From JAWVZU01 sp033722075 (lineage in GTDB: Bacteria > Pseudomonadota > Gammaproteobacteria > Xanthomonadales > SZUA-38): a stretch of DNA of 14,612 bases. Made by a program: the position numbers and the translations under genes. The DNA lies in the NCBI GenBank assembly GCA_033722075.1, contig JAWVZU010000071.1, positions 1-14,612 of the forward strand, written 5' to 3'. Positions 8,243 to 14,612 of the stretch are shown here, one piece after another; the stretch's first letter is position 1; every line of letters starts with the position of its first letter. The notes under the pieces are model-generated. The model worked only from the letters and a program-made list of their open reading frames with translations, ran no database searches and was not told the origin of the DNA.

Positions 8243-8246
<4 letters not shown>
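6744..8246 (+). CDS. Tryptophan-halogenase-like flavoprotein of a carbohydrate/TonB-dependent receptor locus
   Basis: A 500-residue FAD-dependent protein of the tryptophan halogenase superfamily. The N-terminal dinucleotide site GGGTAGW lies at 12-18, followed by GVGEATIP (46-53). A lysine in VNGTIKLGIQF (Lys78) corresponds to the catalytic lysine of PrnA-type enzymes. The WxWxIP halogenase motif is present as WQWRIP (268-273), and PLEST (Glu342) matches the position of the catalytic glutamate region. The key residues therefore look intact. Homologues beside TonB-dependent receptor genes are known from Caulobacter, Xanthomonas and marine bacteria, but their substrate is generally unknown; indole halogenation is not implied by context. 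No signal peptide is seen, so it is probably cytoplasmic. Start choice: ATG 6744 begins just before the Rossmann strand; the in-frame TTG at 6708 lies inside the hairpin. Its stop overlaps the next gene's ATG. Confidence 0.88.
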
Positions 8247-10571
<2,325 letters not shown>

Positions 10572-10576
<5 letters not shown>

Positions 10577-10596
10577 CGTAGGCTCAACCCGTCAAG
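10572..10596 (+). other. Weak hairpin at the end of the amylase gene
   Basis: CTTGACG (10572-10578, containing the TGA stop) can pair with CGTCAAG (10590-10596) around an 11-base loop. No T-tract follows, so it is not a standard intrinsic terminator. It could mark a processing or Rho-related 3' end, or be chance. Confidence 0.25.
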
Positions 10597-10632
10597 AATC
10601 GCAACATGCCCCTCTCAGGGAGGCCAGAAGTC

Positions 10633-10752
10633 ATGCCAAAGGCCCGTTTTATCGACATTTTGTTGCTTATTCTGACTTTAGGCCCATGCGCAACCACAGG
10701 TGACGTGGTCTCATGCCGCACCATAATTCAGGACGGCGTGGGCCTGGGGTAA
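10633..10752 (+). CDS. Candidate small ORF, 39 residues, hydrophobic N-terminus (doubtful)
   Basis: An ATG at 10633 with GGAGG 9 bases upstream opens a 39-codon frame ending in TAA at 10750-10752. The frame also opens at ATG 10606. The peptide has a charged start (MPKAR), a hydrophobic run IDILLLILTLG and two cysteines (CATTGDVVSC). LTLGPC is an imperfect lipobox, so a tiny exported or lipid-modified peptide is possible. I do not recognise it, and an open frame this short is expected by chance. It lies alone between the amylase and the RND adaptor, 61 bases before the latter. Confidence 0.2.
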   Translation: MPKARFIDILLLILTLGPCATTGDVVSCRTIIQDGVGLG

Positions 10753-10764
10753 CCAAAAGTAACC
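10749..10764. promoter_or_regulatory. Short direct repeat upstream of the RND adaptor, possible regulator site
   Basis: GTAACC occurs at 10749-10754 and 10759-10764, ten bases apart (one helical turn), about 50 bases before the adaptor start. The first copy sits in the palindrome GGTAACC. The spacing suits a protein contacting one face of the DNA, but the repeat is short and may be chance. No convincing promoter could be placed in the 237-bp gap. Confidence 0.25.
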
Positions 10765-10813
10765 TTCCCCGCCTACGCGCGTCTAAGAAAGAGAATACAG
10801 GCGAGGATTGGAA

Positions 10814-11983
10814 GTGAAAAAGTTTCTGAGATTTGTCGCACCGATCGGTGTGCTGCTGGTGGGCTTCGGCGTGGTTCAGGCAATGGTTGCCGCAAAGCCG
10901 GCTCCGGAAAAGAAGGAAGAGACGCAACGTCTCATTTCCCTCTTCTACGACGAGGTTGCCGAGGAGAAGGTGACCCTGAGCGTCGGTACCCAGGGCGAGG
11001 TTCGCTCGACGAATGAAATCGACCTCGTGCCCCGGGTCTCCGGGCAGATCGTCCACATTTCGGACCGCTTTGCCGTCGGGGCCGGTTTCGAGCCGGGTGA
11101 GACCCTGATCAAGATCGACGACGCCGATTATCGCCTGGCGCTGACCCGTGCCGAGGCTCGGGTCGCCGAAGCGGAAGTCAAGTTGATGCAGGAAGAGGCG
11201 GCCGCGGCCATCAAGCGTCAGCAGTGGGAGTCGATTCACAAGGGCAAGGAGCCCTCTCCGCTGCAGGTCAACAAGCCGCAGGTTGCGGAAGCCAAAGCCA
11301 AGTTGCGCTCGGCCCAGGCCGACCTCGCCGAGGCGCGCCTGAACCTGGAGCGGACCGAAATCAGGATGCCGTTCCATGGCCGCGTCATGGAGCGCCACGT
11401 CGGCGTTGGGCAGTTCGTGTCCATGGGGACCAACCTCGGCCGTGTGTTCTCGACCGATCGGATCGAAGTCCGCCTGCCACTGACCGATGCCCAGATGGCT
11501 GAACTGGGGCTGCCGATGGGTTATGTCGCCAAGAATGGCCAGGGCCCCGTGGTCGATCTGAGCGCCAGTGCCGGTGGCGAGCGACGTGTCTGGCAGGGAC
11601 GCATCGTGCGAACCGACGCGTCGGTTGACGGCCAGACTCGCCTGATCTACGCCGTGGCCGAGGTGGAAGATCCCTACGGAACGAATGCCAAAGACGGTAT
11701 TCCGCTTGCGGTCGGCATGTTCGTCACCGCCGATATCGCGGGTGCCCAGGAGCAGACCGCCATGGTCATGCCGCGCGAAGCGCTGCGCAGCGCCGACAAG
11801 GTGTACGTCATCAACGAAGAGGACAAGCTGGAGATCCGCACGGTCAAGGTGCTATCGACCTCCGAAGAACTCGCGTGGGTGACGGCCGGTGTCGCGCCCG
11901 GTGAGCGGGTAGCAACGTCGACCATTCCGAATGCCGTGGACGGCATGCTGGTCCAGCCGATCAACGGGCTGGCACAGAACTAG
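10814..11983 (+). CDS. RND efflux periplasmic adaptor (membrane fusion protein, HlyD/MexA family)
   Basis: A 389-residue adaptor expected to link an inner-membrane RND pump to an outer-membrane channel. An N-terminal hydrophobic anchor (about residues 7-26, no lipobox) precedes the first beta-barrel/lipoyl half with VPRVSGQIVHIS and VGAGFEPGETLIKIDDADY (about 57-105). A long, alanine- and lysine-rich coiled-coil hairpin follows (about 105-182), then the second lipoyl half RTEIRMPFHGRVMERHVGVGQFV (180-202), a beta-barrel, and a C-terminal membrane-proximal domain. GTG 10814 is preferred: it has GAGG 7 bases upstream and gives a normal MKKFLRF start. An in-frame TTG at 10808 would touch the ribosome site. 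The RND permease follows after 125 bases, so the two form a pair. Substrate is unknown, and no link to the glucan genes is visible beyond adjacency. Confidence 0.9.
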   Translation: MKKFLRFVAPIGVLLVGFGVVQAMVAAKPAPEKKEETQRLISLFYDEVAEEKVTLSVGTQGEVRSTNEIDLVPRVSGQIVHISDRFAVGAGFEPGETLIKIDDADYRLALTRAEARVAEAEVKLMQEEAAAAIKRQQWESIHKGKEPSPLQVNKPQVAEAKAKLRSAQADLAEARLNLERTEIRMPFHGRVMERHVGVGQFVSMGTNLGRVFSTDRIEVRLPLTDAQMAELGLPMGYVAKNGQGPVVDLSASAGGERRVWQGRIVRTDASVDGQTRLIYAVAEVEDPYGTNAKDGIPLAVGMFVTADIAGAQEQTAMVMPREALRSADKVYVINEEDKLEIRTVKVLSTSEELAWVTAGVAPGERVATSTIPNAVDGMLVQPINGLAQN

Positions 11984-12004
11984 GAGCGAATCGCGCCGGT
12001 TTCA

Positions 12005-12025
12005 GATCGGCGCATCGTTCCGATC
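12005..12025 (+). other. Hairpin 1 in the adaptor-permease gap
   Basis: GATCGG (12005-12010) pairs with CCGATC (12020-12025) around a 9-base loop. No T-tract follows. It lies soon after the adaptor stop and may affect mRNA processing, or be chance. Confidence 0.3.
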
Positions 12026-12038
12026 GTAATTGAAAGTT

Positions 12039-12057
12039 CCGGACCGCACAGGTCCGG
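12039..12057 (+). other. Hairpin 2 in the adaptor-permease gap
   Basis: CCGGACC (12039-12045) and GGTCCGG (12051-12057) form a perfect 7-bp GC-rich stem with loop GCACA. The bases after it (TCAGAGG) are not a T-tract, so it is not a typical terminator. It could stabilise the 3' end of the adaptor message or lower permease expression. Confidence 0.4.
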
Positions 12058-12108
12058 TCAGAGGGGGTGGCGCGTGGCTGGCGGGCTTCCCGGCAAGAGA
12101 GAGATTCC

Positions 12109-14612
12109 ATGGACAAGCTGATTAACTGGTGGGCCCGCAACACGGTCGCCGCCAACCTCATGATGGTCGGTATTTTCGTTGCCGGCATTATCGGATTCAT
12201 GTCGCTGGAGCGGGAGATGGACCCACAGGTCCGGTTCCCGGGTCTGTCGATCAATGTGTCCTGGCCGGGCGCGTCGCCTCAGGACGTCGAAGAGCAGATC
12301 GTTGCTCGAATCGAAGAGTCGGTTCGCGATATGGACGCCATCGAGTGGGTCCGTTCGACCTCCTACGAGGGCGGCGGCGAGGTCTACATGCTCGCCGAGC
12401 AGCAGGTCGACTTCGCGCAGTTCATGAATGACGTCAAGATCCGGGTCGACTCGATCTCTTCTTTTCCGAGAGATATCGAACCGCCGTTGGTGCGGCAATG
12501 GGTCAACCGGCAGGAGTATATCCGGATCGCCGTGCACGGCGACCTCGGCGAGCGCGAACTGAAGCGCCTTGCCGAAGACCTTCGTGGCGAGGTGGCGACG
12601 CTGCCGGCGATTTCGATCGTCGAACTGTTCGGAACCCGCCGCGAAGAGGTTTCCATCGAAGTCAGCGAAACCGCGCTGCGGCGTTACGGGCTGAGTTTCC
12701 AGAATGTTGCCGATGCCATCCGCAACAGTTCCATCAACCAGTCGTCCGGCACGGTCCGCACGGAAGTCGGCGAATACCAGCTGAAGGTCCGCAACCAGGC
12801 GGACACGGAACGGGAATTCGCCGAGATTATCGTCCGTCAGACGCCCGAAGGCGGCACGATCCGGGTCGGTGATGTGGCTACGGTCGTCGACGGCTTCGAG
12901 GATTTCGAGATCCTGGCCACGCTGAATGGCGAGCCGGCCGTCCTCCTGCAGGTCATGACCACCGAGACCATGGACATCGTCAAGGCGTCGGAGTCGGTCA
13001 ACAAGTGGATCGCGGAACGGCGGGAAAGTCTGCCGGCCGGTGCTGAGCTGACCCTGTGGACCGATAATGCCGAGGACTTCAAGGGCCGGATGGCAACGAT
13101 CGGCAGTTCGGCCGCGCTGGGCCTGCTGCTGGTGATGGCGGTGCTGGTGCTCACCCTGCGACCCAAGGTGGCCTTCTGGGTCGCGGTGGGTATTGCTACG
13201 GCCTACGCCGGAGCATTCGTCTTTCTGCCGTCCGTGGGTGTGTCCCTGAACATGCTCTCCACCTTTGCATTCCTGCTGGTGCTGGGGATCGTGGTCGACG
13301 ACGCGATCGTCGTCGGCGAGGCGATTCACACCGAGTGCCACCACGACCAGGGCAAGGACACGGCGCGTGCCGCCGTGCTGGGCACTCAGCTGGTGGCCAA
13401 GCCGGTGATCTTCGCGGTCCTCACCACCGTGATGGCGTTTCTGCCCTGGCTTTTTCTCAGTGGCTCGACGAGCGAATTCACCCGGCACATCACCTGGGTG
13501 GTGATTCTGGCGCTGGCGTTCTCGCTGGTGGAGTCGTTGCTGATTCTTCCGGCTCACCTTTCGAAGCTGAAACCGCGTACCAAGCTGGGCCGCTTCGGGC
13601 GCTTCCAGAAGGGAATCGCCGACAGCATCATCACTTTTGCCGATCGTTATTACCGGCGTATCAGCCAGTGGTCGGTGAACCGGCCCTATTTCACCACCAG
13701 TATCTTCGTCGCGGTGCTGATCATCGGCTTCGGCATGTTTGGTTCCGGCTGGGTGAAGAAGAGCTTCATGCCGGAAATCGAATCGGACGAGATCATCGTC
13801 AACGTCGAACTGCCGGATGGTGCGCCCTACAGTCGCGCACTGGAAATCCTGGCCCAGTTGCAGGACGCGGAGCGTCGTCTCGTCGAGGAAGTCGAGGAAC
13901 GCACCGAGGGCGAAGGCAAGCTGATCGAGAACTGGTACACACGCTCGCGCCGGGACAGCGTGATCGCCATCGTCAAGCTGGCGCCGCCGGAAGTGCGCGA
14001 CATGTCCGCCAAGGATGCATCGATTCGCCTGCGTGAATTGATGGGCGATGTGCCGGATGCCAAGGAGGTTTCGGTCCAGTACACCCAGAATAACAGCGGC
14101 CCCGGCTTCGAGTTGTCCATCCGTCACCCGGATCTCGATGTGCTTCGTGCGGCCACCTCCGAATTGGAGGACCAGTTGCGCACCTACGAGGCCCTGTATG
14201 ACGTGCGCAACAACCTGGAAGGGGCCACCGAGGAAATCCGCATCAACCTGAAGCCCGGCGTGACCAAGCTGGGACTGACACTGGCGGACGTGAATCGCCA
14301 GGTTCGTCAGGCCTATTTCGGCGAGGAGGTCCAGCGCCTGCCGCGCGAGGGCCAGGACGTCAAGGTCATGGTGCGCTATCCGAAGGAGTCGCGGCGATCC
14401 ATGGAGAGCCTCAAGGACTTCCGCGTACGGACTCCGGACGGCCGTGAACTTCCATTGCTTGCGGTCGCCGATCTCGAATACGCGCCGGGCATCAACCGGA
14501 TCCAGCGTTGGAACGGCAATCGCGCCGCACGCATCAGTGCCGACCTCAAGGACAACGTCCGAGAGGACATCATGACCGACCTGAACGAGAACTTCTTCCC
14601 GGCGTGGGAGAA
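12109..14612 (+). CDS. RND efflux transporter permease, N-terminal ~834 residues, cut by window edge
   Basis: Inner-membrane proton-driven RND pump of the AcrB/MexB superfamily. TM1 is NTVAANLMMVGIFVAG (about 11-33). A periplasmic porter loop opens with the family pattern FPGLSINVSWPGASPQDVEEQI. TM2-TM6 run from about residue 335 to 485. TM4 carries GIVVDDAIVVGE with the paired proton-relay aspartates (Asp397-Asp398). TM7 (about 525-547) leads into the second periplasmic loop (KSFMPEIESDEIIVNVELPDG), where the window ends; full RND pumps are near 1000-1050 residues, so about 80% is present. The frame is open throughout. ATG 12109 follows an AGAGAGA-type ribosome site. It pairs with the adaptor upstream. 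Substrate class cannot be assigned; the FPGL/GASP pattern is of the general HAE-type and not clearly metal-specific. Confidence 0.92.
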   Translation, partial: MDKLINWWARNTVAANLMMVGIFVAGIIGFMSLEREMDPQVRFPGLSINVSWPGASPQDVEEQIVARIEESVRDMDAIEWVRSTSYEGGGEVYMLAEQQVDFAQFMNDVKIRVDSISSFPRDIEPPLVRQWVNRQEYIRIAVHGDLGERELKRLAEDLRGEVATLPAISIVELFGTRREEVSIEVSETALRRYGLSFQNVADAIRNSSINQSSGTVRTEVGEYQLKVRNQADTEREFAEIIVRQTPEGGTIRVGDVATVVDGFEDFEILATLNGEPAVLLQVMTTETMDIVKASESVNKWIAERRESLPAGAELTLWTDNAEDFKGRMATIGSSAALGLLLVMAVLVLTLRPKVAFWVAVGIATAYAGAFVFLPSVGVSLNMLSTFAFLLVLGIVVDDAIVVGEAIHTECHHDQGKDTARAAVLGTQLVAKPVIFAVLTTVMAFLPWLFLSGSTSEFTRHITWVVILALAFSLVESLLILPAHLSKLKPRTKLGRFGRFQKGIADSIITFADRYYRRISQWSVNRPYFTTSIFVAVLIIGFGMFGSGWVKKSFMPEIESDEIIVNVELPDGAPYSRALEILAQLQDAERRLVEEVEERTEGEGKLIENWYTRSRRDSVIAIVKLAPPEVRDMSAKDASIRLRELMGDVPDAKEVSVQYTQNNSGPGFELSIRHPDLDVLRAATSELEDQLRTYEALYDVRNNLEGATEEIRINLKPGVTKLGLTLADVNRQVRQAYFGEEVQRLPREGQDVKVMVRYPKESRRSMESLKDFRVRTPDGRELPLLAVADLEYAPGINRIQRWNGNRAARISADLKDNVREDIMTDLNENFFPAWE

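Noticed and set aside
12058..14127. Long minus-strand open frame (689 codons) opposite the RND permease
   Set aside because: Antisense shadow of a gene with clear RND motifs; the translation is low-complexity (His, Gln, Arg, Asp rich) and resembles no protein.

Overview
This window is GC-rich, densely coded Gammaproteobacterial-type DNA. The TonB-dependent receptor, its halogenase-like partner, and the LacI-controlled amylase genes are an arrangement familiar from Xanthomonadales and relatives and from marine Gammaproteobacteria. I cannot place the genus from sequence alone. No tRNA, rRNA, CRISPR array, insertion sequence or transposase is visible.

Region 1 (1-10576) is an alpha-glucan (starch/maltodextrin) utilisation locus. 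On the minus strand, running off the left edge, is the first ~313 codons of malQ (4-alpha-glucanotransferase). A 311-bp divergent control region holds two copies of a TGAATACGTAT operator. It leads rightward into a GH13 amylase lipoprotein (1252-2655) and a LacI-family regulator (2690-3715). A second operator pair, arranged as a near-perfect inverted repeat, lies directly upstream of a TonB-dependent outer-membrane receptor (3861-6665). One site there is identical over 14 bp to a site at the malQ/amylase promoter. The receptor is followed by a tryptophan-halogenase-like flavoprotein (6744-8246) and a secreted GH13 amylase (8243-10576), whose start overlaps the halogenase stop. The amylase carries two tandem copies of an unassigned ~125-residue WW-containing module before its catalytic domain.

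Proposed workflow (inference): secreted and lipid-anchored amylases cut alpha-glucan, the TonB-dependent receptor imports the oligosaccharides, MalQ processes maltodextrins in the cytoplasm, and the LacI-type protein represses both operator pairs until an inducer appears. The inner-membrane transporter expected in such a pathway is not in the window. The role of the halogenase-like protein is unknown.

Region 2 (10577-14612) is a separate unit: an RND periplasmic adaptor (10814-11983) and an RND inner-membrane permease (12109 to the right edge, partial), separated by a 125-bp gap with two hairpins. The gap before the adaptor (10577-10813) holds only a weak candidate small ORF and a short direct repeat.

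The most interesting points are: a terminator-like hairpin with a GCGA tetraloop that contains the halogenase Shine-Dalgarno sequence and whose T-tract abuts the halogenase ATG; the tandem WW modules on the amylase; the halogenase-like enzyme inside a starch locus; the differently arranged operator pairs; and a probably leaderless LacI mRNA.
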